From NCBI RefSeq assembly GCF_009866765.1, contig NZ_CP019431.1:4588001-4652000 (forward strand): DNA of 64,000 bases. The letters run 5' to 3'. Positions 48,262 through 56,629 of the stretch are shown here, one piece after another. The position numbers were made by a program, and so were the translations under genes. Position 1 is the first letter of the stretch. Each line of letters starts with the position of its first letter. The notes under the pieces were generated by a model. It did no database searches. It was not told the DNA's origin and saw nothing but the letters and a program-made list of their open reading frames with translations. The stretch is from Pseudomonas sp. S35 (GTDB taxonomy: Bacteria > Pseudomonadota > Gammaproteobacteria > Pseudomonadales > Pseudomonadaceae).

Positions 48262-48277
48262 TGCAAGAAGCCTTCCA
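48262..48277 (-). promoter_or_regulatory. Sigma-54 (RpoN) promoter of flhA
   Basis: The minus strand reads TGGAAGGCTTCTTGCA against consensus TGGCACG-N4-TTGC(A/T): the essential GG and GC are present at exact spacing, with two mismatches in the -24 block. It is 65 nt before the flhA start. FleQ with RpoN drives flhA in P. aeruginosa. Confidence 0.65.
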
Positions 48278-48530
48278 ACTTTGCTTTTGAGGCCGTGGAT
48301 CGCGAGAGGCACACATTCAAATGTGGCAGGGGCGGTGCGAGGGAACACGTCCACTACGCACCTCTCAAAGGCTTATACATAACACCGTGGTGAGCGGGCT
48401 TGCCCCGCGCTGGGCTGCGAAGCGGCCCCAAAACCCTCAACTCGATTGGTTCTGGCACTCGCAGTGACCTTGTTGGGGGCTGCCGGGGCATCTGGGCATC
48501 CGCAAGGGCCAGGCACTCGACTGAGCCTAC
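48278..48530. other. Intergenic region with REP remnants
   Basis: No gene seen between flhA and the cold-shock gene. It contains a decayed AAATGTGGCAGGGGCGG piece (about 48318) and a full REP at 48387-48429. The cold-shock gene ends at its right edge. Confidence 0.55.
48387..48429 (+). repeat. REP element
   Basis: GTGGTGAGCGGGCTTGCCCC, then GCGCTGGGCTGCGAAGCGGC: the two-stem REP pattern common in fluorescent pseudomonads. An inverted copy of its first half lies at 49121-49163, on the other side of the cold-shock gene pair. Confidence 0.75.
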
Positions 48531-48734
48531 CTAACTGACAACCTGCACATCCGTGGCCTGATCACCTTTTTGGCCTTTCTCTACACCAAACTCGACCTTC
48601 TGCCCGTCTTCGAGCGTCTTATAGCCCTCTCCCTTGATCGCCGAATAGTGGACGAAGACATCTCCACCCCCATCCTGACTGATAAAGCCGTATCCTTTTT
48701 CGCCGTTAAACCATTTCACCGTGCCTGTCGACAT
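48531..48734 (-). CDS. CspA-family cold-shock protein
   Basis: A 67-residue single cold-shock domain that binds single-stranded RNA and DNA. Both RNA-binding motifs are intact: [12 protein letters not shown] and DVFVHYSAI. The ATG at 48732-48734 follows AGGAGAG; the longer frame adds 15 residues outside the family. It lies 41 nt downstream of a degenerate relative on the same strand. Confidence 0.93.
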   Translation of the reverse strand: MSTGTVKWFNGEKGYGFISQDGGGDVFVHYSAIKGEGYKTLEDGQKVEFGVEKGQKGDQATDVQVVS

Positions 48735-48775
48735 TGCCGCTCTCCTGACACCCCGCCCAGAAAACCAGGCGAGAC

Positions 48776-48979
48776 TCACTGGATAATCTTGATGTTTGAC
48801 GCGAATACGCCCTCAGGGCGGTGGATTCTCGAAAACTGCACTCTCTGACCTTGCTTGAGCCAAATCCCAGTAGAACTCGTGAGGTCCACCCGCACACGTT
48901 CGTCGTCGCGATCCATTGCAATCACGCCCTCGCCTGTTTTGTGGTCGTATGCCTCGACCGTGCCTTTCATCACCTCCAT
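48776..48979 (-). CDS. Degenerate cold-shock-domain protein
   Basis: A 67-residue protein that fits a cold-shock fold in outline: [18 protein letters not shown] lines up with [18 protein letters not shown] of the neighbour, and [20 protein letters not shown] with [20 protein letters not shown]. The aromatic residues of the RNA-binding face (W, F, Y, F) are replaced. I chose the ATG at 48979 (MEVMKG), which has GAGGG 7 nt upstream; the next ATG (48970) is also possible. It may have lost nucleic-acid binding or changed specificity. Confidence 0.75.
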   Translation of the reverse strand: MEVMKGTVEAYDHKTGEGVIAMDRDDERVRVDLTSSTGIWLKQGQRVQFSRIHRPEGVFASNIKIIQ

Positions 48980-49120
48980 CGCAATACCCTCTACCTCACG
49001 CACTGCAAAGTGCGTGGAATTCCCGGAGCTATAAAACCGCGATAAGGAGACGGCGACCACTGTCAAAGTTGACAGGTAGACGGGGCTTAACGACGAGTGG
49101 TAGAGGCTGGCGACGGTCAA

Positions 49121-49163
49121 GGGGCTGCCGCGCAGGCAGGCGCGGGGCAAGCCCGCTCACCAC
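49121..49163 (-). repeat. REP element (inverted copy)
   Basis: On the minus strand it begins GTGGTGAGCGGGCTTGCCCC, identical over 20 bases to the start of the REP at 48387, then continues GCGCCTGCCTGCGCGGCAGC. It lies 33 bp past the flhB stop and may help end that transcript. Confidence 0.72.
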
Positions 49164-49195
49164 AAAGAAGCTCGTCCAGCACCACGGGGGGAAGG

Positions 49196-50332
49196 TCAAG
49201 AGTCGCGGCGCAACTCTGGCGGAATCGGCAGGTCTTTGAGCGGATCCGGGCGCTTGCCCTTGCCCGCGCGGTATTGGCGAATCTGATAGACATACGCCAG
49301 CACTTGGGCAACCGCCAGGTACAAACCTGCCGGGATTTCCTGGTCGAGGTCGGTGGAGTAGAAGATCGACCGCGCCAGTTCCGGGGATTCGAGCAGCAGG
49401 ATGTCGTTGGCCACCGCGATTTCGCGGATTTTCAAGGCGGTAAAGTCGCTGCCCTTGGCCAGCAGCATCGGCGCGCCGCCTTTCTCGGGGTCGTACTTGA
49501 GGGCCACGGCGTAGTGGGTCGGGTTGGTGATGACCACGTCGGCGTCGGGTACTGCGGCCATCATCTTGCGCTGGGACATTTCGCGCTGCAGTTGGCGGAT
49601 GCGCTGCTTGACCTCGGGACGGCCTTCCTGGTCCTTGTGCTCGTCGCGCACTTCCTGCTTGGTCATCAGCAGTTTCTTGTGGCTTTCCCACAGCTGGATC
49701 GGCGCATCCACGGCCGCAATGATGATCAGCCCGGCGGCCATCCACAGCGCGCTCCAGCCAACCACCTGCACGCTGTGGATGATCGCTGACTCCAGCGGCT
49801 CATGGGCGATGCGCAGCAGGTCGTCGATGTCGGACGACAACACCATCAGCGCCACAAACAGAATCAGGATGAACTTGGCCAAGGCCTTGAGCAGCTCCAC
49901 CAGCGCCTTGGCCGAGAACATGCGCTTGAGCCCGGCCGCCGGGTTCATACGGCTGAACTTGGGCGCCATGCTGCCGGCGGCAAACAGCCAGCCACCCAAG
50001 GCAACAGGGCCGATCAGCGCGGCCAGCAACAAGGTGATCAGGATCGGCTGCACGGCCAGGATCGCGATCTTGCCCGAGTGCAGCAGGTATTGGCCCATGC
50101 TATCGGGGTTGAGCAACACCTCACGGGGCAAGGTGAAGTTGTGTTTCATCAGCTCCAGCAAGTCCAGCGCCAATCCACCGCCGTAGATCAGCAAGGCGCC
50201 GGCACCGGCCATCATGGTGGCGACCGTGTTGAGCTCTTTGGAGCGCGCAATCTCGCCCTTTTCCCTGGAGTCCTTTTTGCGTTTCTCCGTGGGGTCTTCT
50301 GTTTTGTCCTGACCACTCTCGCTCTCGGCCAT
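49196..50332 (-). CDS. flhB: Flagellar export switch protein FlhB
   Basis: A 378-residue export protein with four membrane helices in the N-terminal half and a cytosolic domain that cleaves itself at the NPTH site (VVITNPTHYAV, about residue 269). Cleavage, together with FliK, switches export from hook to filament proteins. The N-terminus is charged (SESGQDKTEDPTEKRKKDSR). It starts 3 nt after the fliR stop and ends the fliL-flhB operon. Confidence 0.96.
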   Translation of the reverse strand: MAESESGQDKTEDPTEKRKKDSREKGEIARSKELNTVATMMAGAGALLIYGGGLALDLLELMKHNFTLPREVLLNPDSMGQYLLHSGKIAILAVQPILITLLLAALIGPVALGGWLFAAGSMAPKFSRMNPAAGLKRMFSAKALVELLKALAKFILILFVALMVLSSDIDDLLRIAHEPLESAIIHSVQVVGWSALWMAAGLIIIAAVDAPIQLWESHKKLLMTKQEVRDEHKDQEGRPEVKQRIRQLQREMSQRKMMAAVPDADVVITNPTHYAVALKYDPEKGGAPMLLAKGSDFTALKIREIAVANDILLLESPELARSIFYSTDLDQEIPAGLYLAVAQVLAYVYQIRQYRAGKGKRPDPLKDLPIPPELRRDS

Positions 50333-50335
50333 GGC

Positions 50336-51121
50336 TCAGCGCGCCCGTGCCAGATCACGTAAAAACTGCAAGGCGTCGGTCGCCAGCGGTTGATACTGAT
50401 TGAGAATGTCGGCCAGGCCGATCCAGAAAATCCCCATGCCCAGCACCAGGGTCAACGGGAAACCAATCGAAAAGATGTTCAGTTGCGGCGCCGCACGGGT
50501 CATGACGCCAAACGCGATGTTGACCACCAGCAACGCGGTAATGGCCGGCAGCACCAACAACAGCGAAGCGCCCAGCACCCAACCGAGGCGCCCGACCGTT
50601 TCCCAGAAGTGATTGACCACCAACCCCGACCCCACCGGCAAGGTGGTGAAGCTTTCGGTCAGCACCTCAAACGCCACCAGGTGCCCGTTCATCGCCAGGA
50701 ACAGCAAGGTCACCAACATGGTCAGGAACTGCCCGATCACCGCCGCCGACACCCCGTTGGTGGGGTCGACCATGGACGCGAAGCCCATGCCCATCTGGAT
50801 CGAGATGATTTGCCCGGCAATCACAAATGCCTGGAAGAACAACTGCAGGGAGAACCCCAGCATGGCACCGATCAGGATCTGTTCGACGATCAGCATCAAG
50901 GCGCTGAGGTCCAGGGCATTCACCGGCGGCATGGGCGGCAAGCCCGGCACCAGCACCACTGTGATTGCCACCGCGAAATACAGGCGCACCCGGCGCGGCA
51001 CGAGGGTCGTGCCAAACACCGGCATGGCCATCAACATGGCCGTCACGCGAAACAGCGGCAGGATGAACGAGGCCACCCAGGTACTGATCTGAGTGTCGGT
51101 CAATGCCAGCAGGGAGTTCAC
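50336..51121 (-). CDS. fliR: Flagellar export protein FliR
   Basis: A 261-residue polytopic membrane protein of the export gate, with the family stretch FILPLFRVTAMLMAMPVFGT near the N-terminus and about six hydrophobic helices. The start is a GTG (51119-51121) 4 nt after the fliQ stop; no ATG lies close enough to replace it. It forms the FliPQR gate with the two genes upstream. Confidence 0.95.
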   Translation of the reverse strand: MNSLLALTDTQISTWVASFILPLFRVTAMLMAMPVFGTTLVPRRVRLYFAVAITVVLVPGLPPMPPVNALDLSALMLIVEQILIGAMLGFSLQLFFQAFVIAGQIISIQMGMGFASMVDPTNGVSAAVIGQFLTMLVTLLFLAMNGHLVAFEVLTESFTTLPVGSGLVVNHFWETVGRLGWVLGASLLLVLPAITALLVVNIAFGVMTRAAPQLNIFSIGFPLTLVLGMGIFWIGLADILNQYQPLATDALQFLRDLARAR

Positions 51122-51125
51122 CCGA

Positions 51126-51395
51126 TCAGCCGATCAAGTGCGGAATACTGCCGTACAACTGCAGGATGTATTCCATAAAGGTTTGCACCAGCCACGGGCC
51201 GGCGACGATCAGAGTGACCAGCATCACCAGCAGGCGCGGCAGGAAGCTCAAGGTCTGTTCGTTGATCTGCGTTGCGGCCTGGAACATCGCCACCAGCAGG
51301 CCCACCAACAGGCTCGGCACCACCAGCACGGCCACCATTATGGTGGTCAGCCACAGCGCTTCACGGAACAAGTCGACAGCTACTTCTGGCGTCAT
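51126..51395 (-). CDS. fliQ: Flagellar export protein FliQ
   Basis: An 89-residue protein with two membrane helices (LWLTTIMVAVLVVPSLLVGL and LPRLLVMLVTLIVAGPWLV) and the conserved loop QAATQINEQTLSF. Four copies join FliP and FliR in the export gate. It is 4 nt from fliP. Confidence 0.95.
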   Translation of the reverse strand: MTPEVAVDLFREALWLTTIMVAVLVVPSLLVGLLVAMFQAATQINEQTLSFLPRLLVMLVTLIVAGPWLVQTFMEYILQLYGSIPHLIG

Positions 51396-51399
51396 TGCG

Positions 51400-52143
51400 C
51401 TACACCCCGCCGAAACTGCTGGCCAGGGTGCCGATAATCAGCGCCCAGCCGTCCACCAGCACAAATAACATGATCTTGAACGGCAACGAGATGATCAGCG
51501 GCGACAGCATCATCATACCCATCGCCATCAGCACGCTCGCCACCACCAGGTCGATGATCAGGAACGGGATGAAGATCATGAAACCGATCTGGAACGCGGT
51601 CTTCAGCTCGGAGGTCACGAACGCCGGAACGAGAATGGTCAACGGCGCCTGGTCCGGCGTTGCGATGTCGGTACGCTTGGACAGGCGCATGAACAGCTCA
51701 AGGTCACTGGAGCGGGTCTGCGAGAGCATGAAGTCCTTGATCGGCACCTGCGCCCGGTCGATCGCCACCTGGGCCGTGATGGTTTCCGCCAGGTAGGGTT
51801 GCAGGGCTTGCTGGTTCACCTTGTCGAACACCGGCGCCATGATGAACATGGTCAGGAACAAGGCCATGCCGGTGAGGATCTGGTTCGACGGCGTCTGTTG
51901 CAGGCCCAGGGCCTGACGCAGGATCGAGAACACGATGATGATCCGCGTGAAGCTGGTCATCAGCATGACGAACGCCGGAATAAAACTCAGCGCCGTCATG
52001 ATCAGCAGGATCTGCAGGCTGACCGAATACTCCTGGGCCCCGGCCGCGTTGGTACCCAGCGTAATGGCCGGGATCGACAACGGGTCGGCGGCAAACGCCA
52101 ACGGCGCCGCCAGCCACAGCATGAGCGTCAATAAAACGCGCAT
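51400..52143 (-). CDS. fliP: Flagellar export protein FliP
   Basis: A 247-residue gate protein. A cleavable signal ([19 protein letters not shown]) precedes four helices, with the family sequences [19 protein letters not shown] and [20 protein letters not shown]. The start overlaps the fliO stop (TAATG). Confidence 0.96.
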   Translation of the reverse strand: MRVLLTLMLWLAAPLAFAADPLSIPAITLGTNAAGAQEYSVSLQILLIMTALSFIPAFVMLMTSFTRIIIVFSILRQALGLQQTPSNQILTGMALFLTMFIMAPVFDKVNQQALQPYLAETITAQVAIDRAQVPIKDFMLSQTRSSDLELFMRLSKRTDIATPDQAPLTILVPAFVTSELKTAFQIGFMIFIPFLIIDLVVASVLMAMGMMMLSPLIISLPFKIMLFVLVDGWALIIGTLASSFGGV

Positions 52144-52583
52144 TACTTCTTATCCTTCTGATCCTTGCCCAGCAATTCCATCAGGCGCTGGGCGAATTCG
52201 GGCGTGGCAGGCTTGGACTGGTCCACGTTCACCGGGGTCTTGAGCACATGCAGCGGGGTGATGCGGCCGGGGGTGAGGCCCAGCAGGATCTGTTCGTCAC
52301 CCACTTGCACCAGCACCAGCCGGTCACGCGGGCCGAGGGCGCGCGAGCCGATCATCTCGATCACCTGCGCGTTGCCCGGCCCAACCTGCTGCACACGGCG
52401 CAGCAGCCAGGCCAGCACAAAGATCAGGCCCACCACCAGCAACAGGCCCAATACCAGTTGGGTCAACTGGCCGCCCAGGCCACTGCCGACCGGTGCGGCA
52501 GCAGCGGCTGCCTGAGCCACCGGCTCTGCCGCCCAGGCGTCCAATGGCAGCGCGACCAACAGTCCCACCATCAGCCGTTTCAT
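52143..52583 (-). CDS. fliO: Flagellar biosynthesis protein FliO
   Basis: A 146-residue protein that helps assemble FliP rings. An N-terminal signal-like helix ([19 protein letters not shown]) and Ala-rich spacer precede one membrane helix ([20 protein letters not shown]). The cytosolic part has [20 protein letters not shown]. It starts 1 nt after the fliN stop. Confidence 0.93.
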   Translation of the reverse strand: MKRLMVGLLVALPLDAWAAEPVAQAAAAAAPVGSGLGGQLTQLVLGLLLVVGLIFVLAWLLRRVQQVGPGNAQVIEMIGSRALGPRDRLVLVQVGDEQILLGLTPGRITPLHVLKTPVNVDQSKPATPEFAQRLMELLGKDQKDKK

Positions 52584-52584
52584 A

Positions 52585-53052
52585 TCAGCGCAACTTCTTG
52601 ATGCGTTCGCTTGGGCTGATCACGTCGGTCAGGCGGATGCCGAACTTTTCGTTGACCACCACCACTTCACCGTGGGCGATCAGGGTGCCGTTGACCAGCA
52701 CGTCCAATGGCTCACCGGCCAGGCGATCCAACTCGATCACCGAACCCTGGTTGAGTTGCAGCAGGTTGCGGATGTTGATGTCGGTGCTGCCCACTTCCAT
52801 GGAGATCGACACTGGGATGTCGAGGATCACGTCCAGGTTCGGCCCATCGAGGGTCACCGGGTCGTTGTTCTTCGGCACGCTGCCGAATTCTTCCATCTGC
52901 AAGCGGTTACCCGCTGGCGCGGTAGCGGCATCGGCGGCCAGCAGGGCGTCGATATCGTCCTGGCCGACATCACCGGTTTCTTCCAGGGCGGCAGCCCATT
53001 CGTCAGCCAGGGCCTGGTCTTCGGCGGAAGTGTTTTCGTGTTCGGTAGCCAT
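52585..53052 (-). CDS. fliN: Flagellar switch protein FliN
   Basis: A 155-residue C-ring protein. The C-terminal SpoA domain is clear (LDVILDIPVSISMEVGSTDI, GSVIELDRLAGEPLDVLVNG). The N-terminal extension (about 60 residues) contains QDDIDALLAAD at residues 31-41, which resembles the CheY-binding N-terminus of FliM. The ATG at 53050-53052 is preferred; the longer frame adds seven residues. It follows fliM by 42 nt. Confidence 0.95.
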   Translation of the reverse strand: MATEHENTSAEDQALADEWAAALEETGDVGQDDIDALLAADAATAPAGNRLQMEEFGSVPKNNDPVTLDGPNLDVILDIPVSISMEVGSTDINIRNLLQLNQGSVIELDRLAGEPLDVLVNGTLIAHGEVVVVNEKFGIRLTDVISPSERIKKLR

Positions 53053-53094
53053 TACATGTCCTCGGCGGAGCAAACATTCATAAATAGGGGTACA

Positions 53095-54063
53095 TCAGCG
53101 GCGGTTGATCGGCTCAACCACTTGCAGCGCCAGGTTGCCCTTGTGGGAACCGAGCTTGACCTTGAATGACGGCACGCCGTTGGCGCGCATGATCATTTCT
53201 TCCGGCAATTCGACCGGGATGATGTCCCCCGGCTGCATGTGCAAAATATCCCGCAGGCGCAGTTGGCGACGGGCCACGGTGGCACTCAGCGGCACGTCGA
53301 CGTCCAGCAGGTCTTCGCGCAGGGCCTTGACCCAGCGCTCGTCCTGATCGTCCAGGTCGGACTGGAAACCGGCATCGAGCATCTCGCGCACCGGCTCGAT
53401 CATCGAGTACGGCATGGTCACGTGCAGGTCGCCGCCACCGCCATCGAGTTCGATGTGGAAGGTGGACACCACAATCGCTTCGCTCGGGCCGACGATGTTG
53501 GCCATGGCCGGGTTCACTTCCGAGTTGATGTACTCGAAGTTGACTTCCATGATCGCCTGCCAGGCTTCCTTCAAGTCGATGAAGGCCTGCTCCAGCACCA
53601 TGCGCACCACGCGCAGCTCGGTGGGCGTGAACTCACGGCCTTCGATCTTGGCGTGACGGCCATCACCGCCAAAGAAGTTGTCCACCAGCTTGAACACCAG
53701 CTTGGCGTCGAGGATGAACAGCGCAGTGCCGCGCAACGGCTTGATCTTGACCAGGTTGAGGCTGGTGGGCACGTACAGCGAGTGCACGTACTCACCGAAC
53801 TTCATCACCTGCACACCGCCCACGGCCACATCCGCCGAACGGCGCAGCATGTTGAACATGCTGATGCGGGTGTAGCGGGCAAAACGTTCGTTGATCATCT
53901 CCAGGGTCGGCATGCGTCCACGGACGATGCGATCCTGGCTGGTCAGGTCATAACTTTTGACGCTGCCAGGCTCGGCAGCCATTTCGGTCTGTACCAGACC
54001 ATCGTCGACGCCATGCAACAGCGCGTCGATTTCATCCTGGGACAGCAGGTCTTGCACGGCCAT
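53095..54063 (-). CDS. fliM: Flagellar switch protein FliM
   Basis: A 322-residue C-ring protein that receives phosphorylated CheY. The N-terminal CheY-docking peptide is LSQDEIDALLHGV (residues 7-19). A CheC-like middle domain (about 50-230) binds FliG, and a C-terminal SpoA domain meets FliN. It is 9 nt downstream of fliL. Confidence 0.97.
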   Translation of the reverse strand: MAVQDLLSQDEIDALLHGVDDGLVQTEMAAEPGSVKSYDLTSQDRIVRGRMPTLEMINERFARYTRISMFNMLRRSADVAVGGVQVMKFGEYVHSLYVPTSLNLVKIKPLRGTALFILDAKLVFKLVDNFFGGDGRHAKIEGREFTPTELRVVRMVLEQAFIDLKEAWQAIMEVNFEYINSEVNPAMANIVGPSEAIVVSTFHIELDGGGGDLHVTMPYSMIEPVREMLDAGFQSDLDDQDERWVKALREDLLDVDVPLSATVARRQLRLRDILHMQPGDIIPVELPEEMIMRANGVPSFKVKLGSHKGNLALQVVEPINRR

Positions 54064-54072
54064 GTCGTGTTC

Positions 54073-54573
54073 CTACTGCAAAACGAAGTTAGTGAAGAGC
54101 GCCTGCTCGACCACGACTTTACCGAGCTCCTTCTGGGCCACTTCCTGCACGCTGGCAGTGACCTTCTGGCGCAGCATTTCCTGGCCCACCGGGGTGGCCA
54201 GGGTGTCGAAGCCCTGGGCGGAAAACAGCATCACCAGGTTGTTGCGGATCACTGGCATGTGCACCTTGAGGGCATCCAGGTCCGCCTGGTTACGCGCCAG
54301 CAAGGTGATGCTCACCTGCAGGTAGCGTTGACGACCGTTCTGATTGAAGTTGGCGACAAAGGCCGGAAGCATCGGTTCGAAGATTGCCGGTTGCTTGACG
54401 TTACTGGTGGTTTCGGCTGCAGGTGCCGGTTTACTTGCACTGCTGTGCATGATGTACCAGGTACCGCCCACGGAAGCGCCGATGGCCAGGAGCAGGCCCA
54501 CGACTATCATCAGGATAAGCTTGAGCTTGCCTTTGCCTGCGGGTGCTTTTGCTGCGTCGTCACTCTTCGCCAT
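54073..54573 (-). CDS. fliL: Flagellar basal-body protein FliL
   Basis: A 166-residue single-pass membrane protein that supports stator function. A Lys-rich cytosolic start (MAKSDDAAKAPAGKGKLK) precedes the helix ILMIVVGLLLAIGASVGGTW and a periplasmic stomatin-like domain ending EQALFTNFVLQ. It opens the fliLMNOPQR-flhB operon; a sigma-54 type promoter lies 51 nt upstream. Confidence 0.94.
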   Translation of the reverse strand: MAKSDDAAKAPAGKGKLKLILMIVVGLLLAIGASVGGTWYIMHSSASKPAPAAETTSNVKQPAIFEPMLPAFVANFNQNGRQRYLQVSITLLARNQADLDALKVHMPVIRNNLVMLFSAQGFDTLATPVGQEMLRQKVTASVQEVAQKELGKVVVEQALFTNFVLQ

Positions 54574-54623
54574 GCCAATAATCCGTCACTATTCGGGGAT
54601 TCATAGATCTACGGAAAGGCAAG

Positions 54624-54639
54624 AGCAAGTGTTATGCCA
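54624..54639 (-). promoter_or_regulatory. Sigma-54 (RpoN) promoter of fliL-flhB operon
   Basis: The minus strand reads TGGCATAACACTTGCT, matching TGGCACG-N4-TTGC(A/T) with two mismatches, both outside the essential GG and GC. It ends 51 nt before the fliL ATG, so the operon need not depend on read-through from fliK. Confidence 0.72.
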
Positions 54640-54680
54640 GAGTTGTCCGGGCAAGCGGGGATGAGGGAGCACCACAAATC

Positions 54681-54775
54681 AAATGTGGGAGGGGCTTGCC
54701 CCCGATTGCAGGGTGCCAGCAACTATAGCTGCCACTGACACACCGCTATCGGGGGCAAGCCCCCTCCCACATTTT
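54681..54775. repeat. REPIN: two inverted REP sequences
   Basis: Left arm AAATGTGGGAGGGG-CTTGCCCCCGAT (54681-54706) and right arm ATCGGGGGCAAGCCCCCTCCCACATTTT in two adjoining halves (54748-54775) are near-perfect inverted copies around a 41-bp centre. This is the common REP doublet of the P. fluorescens group. It lies between the fliK stop and the fliL promoter. Confidence 0.88.
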
Positions 54776-54794
54776 GACCTGCGCGAGGTTTGAG

Positions 54795-56117
54795 TCAGGC
54801 GTAGTAATCGACGGCGCTGGAGCCGATCACTGTAGAAGTCACGGGTGCCACGGCTTCAGCCACATCAATGTGGTTGCCGCTGTCGCCGCTATCACCACCG
54901 CGCCCAGCGCGACTCACGCCACTGGTCTGGGCTTGTTGTTGCTGCTGCTCCTGACCACGGGACTGGTCGGACACGTTCACGTCCACCTGCCCCATGCCCT
55001 GCTGCGCAAACATCTCCCGCAGACGGCCAGATTGGCTTTCCAGGGCTTCACGCACCACCGGGTGGGCGCTCATGAAATTGACCTGGGCCTGCTGGTCGGC
55101 CGTCATGTTGACCTTGATATCCAGGCGCCCGAGTTCAGCCGGCTGCAACTGGATCTCCGCCGACTTGAGGTTGGCGCTGGACAGGTACATCACGCGGTTG
55201 ACGATCTCGTCGGTCCAGCCGCTCTGGTGCATGGCCAGCGGTGCATTCGCAACTGGCGGCAAGGCGTTGGCGGTTCTCGGCGTCGCCGCCTGGGTCAATG
55301 CCGCCAGGCGATTGGCGAAGTCATCGACCCGAGTGTCGCTGCTGGCGCTCTTCAAGTCTTTGAGGCCATCTTCGATCAAGCCGCCGAAGGCCTTGTCGCC
55401 GCCCTGGTCCGTGCTGTCCTTGGTGGCTTGCTGGTCGACCATCGTGGCCAGGCCAGCGGCAAAATTCTGTGCGGCAGTTGGCTGATCCTGGCTGGTCGTC
55501 GGTGCGGTCTTGACCGGTGCCTGGCTGCTGGCCGACACATGCCCGCCCTGCTCCATTGCCAAGCGCACGGCTGGCATCGCATCCAACGGGTCGGCTTCAG
55601 GATCGAACGCCGGCTTGGCCTCCTCGGTTGCCGCGATTGGCGCAGCGACCACAGGCTGGGCCTTGTCGTCCTTGGCGGCAGGCGCGGGCGCCGGGGTTTC
55701 CACGGGCACGACCACCGGTGTGACCGCCGCAATCATGGCCGGGTCGACGACGGGCTCCGGCGCAGGCTGCTGCGCCAGTGCCGGGTCGGCGGGCCCGTCG
55801 TCATCCTTGTTGGCACTGTCGTCGGACGTCTTGGCAGGCAAGGTATTGCCGCTATCGGCAACCGCCGGTGTACTGGCGGCAGGCTTGTCGGTGCCGGCAG
55901 CCGGTTTGGCGCTGGCATCGGCAGGCTTGTCGCGCGCGGGCTTGGCCGAGTTGTCGTCGGTTTTTACCGAAGGTTTCGAGCCTTGGCTGGCGAACACCTG
56001 AGCGAAGCCAGGGCCCTTGTCCCGTGGGTCCGCAGCCGCGACCGGTGGATTGGCGGCGGGCGCTTGAGGCTTGGCCGCAGGGGCAGCCTGAAGAAGCGAA
56101 TTGGGGGCGACTGACAT
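54795..56117 (-). CDS. fliK: Flagellar hook-length control protein FliK
   Basis: A 440-residue secreted molecular ruler. The N-terminal two-thirds is low-complexity, rich in Ala, Pro and Asp, as usual. The conserved C-terminal domain (about 290-400) contains EIQLQPAELGRLDIKVNM and signals FlhB to switch substrates. The ATG at 56115-56117 (MSVAPNSLLQ) follows GGAGACC. A sigma-54 type promoter is 52 nt upstream. Confidence 0.93.
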   Translation of the reverse strand: MSVAPNSLLQAAPAAKPQAPAANPPVAAADPRDKGPGFAQVFASQGSKPSVKTDDNSAKPARDKPADASAKPAAGTDKPAASTPAVADSGNTLPAKTSDDSANKDDDGPADPALAQQPAPEPVVDPAMIAAVTPVVVPVETPAPAPAAKDDKAQPVVAAPIAATEEAKPAFDPEADPLDAMPAVRLAMEQGGHVSASSQAPVKTAPTTSQDQPTAAQNFAAGLATMVDQQATKDSTDQGGDKAFGGLIEDGLKDLKSASSDTRVDDFANRLAALTQAATPRTANALPPVANAPLAMHQSGWTDEIVNRVMYLSSANLKSAEIQLQPAELGRLDIKVNMTADQQAQVNFMSAHPVVREALESQSGRLREMFAQQGMGQVDVNVSDQSRGQEQQQQQAQTSGVSRAGRGGDSGDSGNHIDVAEAVAPVTSTVIGSSAVDYYA

Positions 56118-56168
56118 AGGTAAAGGTCTCCACTGCATGGGGGTCGGGGATGCAGTCCCTGGAGATAG

Positions 56169-56184
56169 AGCAAGAGTTGGGCCA
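56169..56184 (-). promoter_or_regulatory. Sigma-54 (RpoN) promoter of fliK
   Basis: The minus strand reads TGGCCCAACTCTTGCT against TGGCACG-N4-TTGC(A/T): GG and GC are correct, with two mismatches. It ends 52 nt before the fliK ATG and separates fliK from hptB. Confidence 0.68.
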
Positions 56185-56248
56185 GTTTTTTTGGATTGTG
56201 GGTTTCAGGTGGATATATCCGTTACCGCAGCAACGGATAGGGACTCAA

Positions 56249-56599
56249 TCAAACCCCGGCAAAGCGCTCCCGCTCATGCTCATACAACGGTCGAACCAGC
56301 GCGAACTCCTGGTCAATCTCGTCGACCAGCCCACCCAGGTCCACCTGGACAGGTTCGACCGAGCCATCTTCCAGGCGCCGGCAAAGCTCCGCCAAGCGCA
56401 GCGCTCCGAGATTCCCGCTGCTGCCCTTGAAACTGTGCGCAATCTGGCCCAACGCCTTGGCATCATCGCGCGCCTGGCGCAGCGCCTCGACGCGCCTCTG
56501 GGAGTCATCAAGAAAGGTATCCAGCAATTTGGGGTATTCGCCTTCCATCACTTCCTGCAAACCCGACAAGACCTGCGGGTCCATATGAATATCAGCCAC
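56249..56599 (-). CDS. hptB: Histidine phosphotransfer protein HptB
   Basis: A 116-residue Hpt protein with phospho-His55 (IAHSFKGSSGNLGA). In P. aeruginosa, HptB takes phosphate from several hybrid kinases, among them RetS, and passes it to HsbR, affecting biofilm and motility. The GTG start follows AAGGAG. It lies 30 nt downstream of the hsbR-like gene, the same set as PA3345-PA3347. Confidence 0.9.
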   Translation of the reverse strand: MADIHMDPQVLSGLQEVMEGEYPKLLDTFLDDSQRRVEALRQARDDAKALGQIAHSFKGSSGNLGALRLAELCRRLEDGSVEPVQVDLGGLVDEIDQEFALVRPLYEHERERFAGV

Positions 56600-56629
56600 T
56601 TGCTCGCTCCTTGATCAAGAATCGGCGGA

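Noticed and set aside
54681..54775. CRISPR-like repeat pair
   Set aside because: The two copies are inverted, not direct, with a single unequal centre; they are REP sequences.
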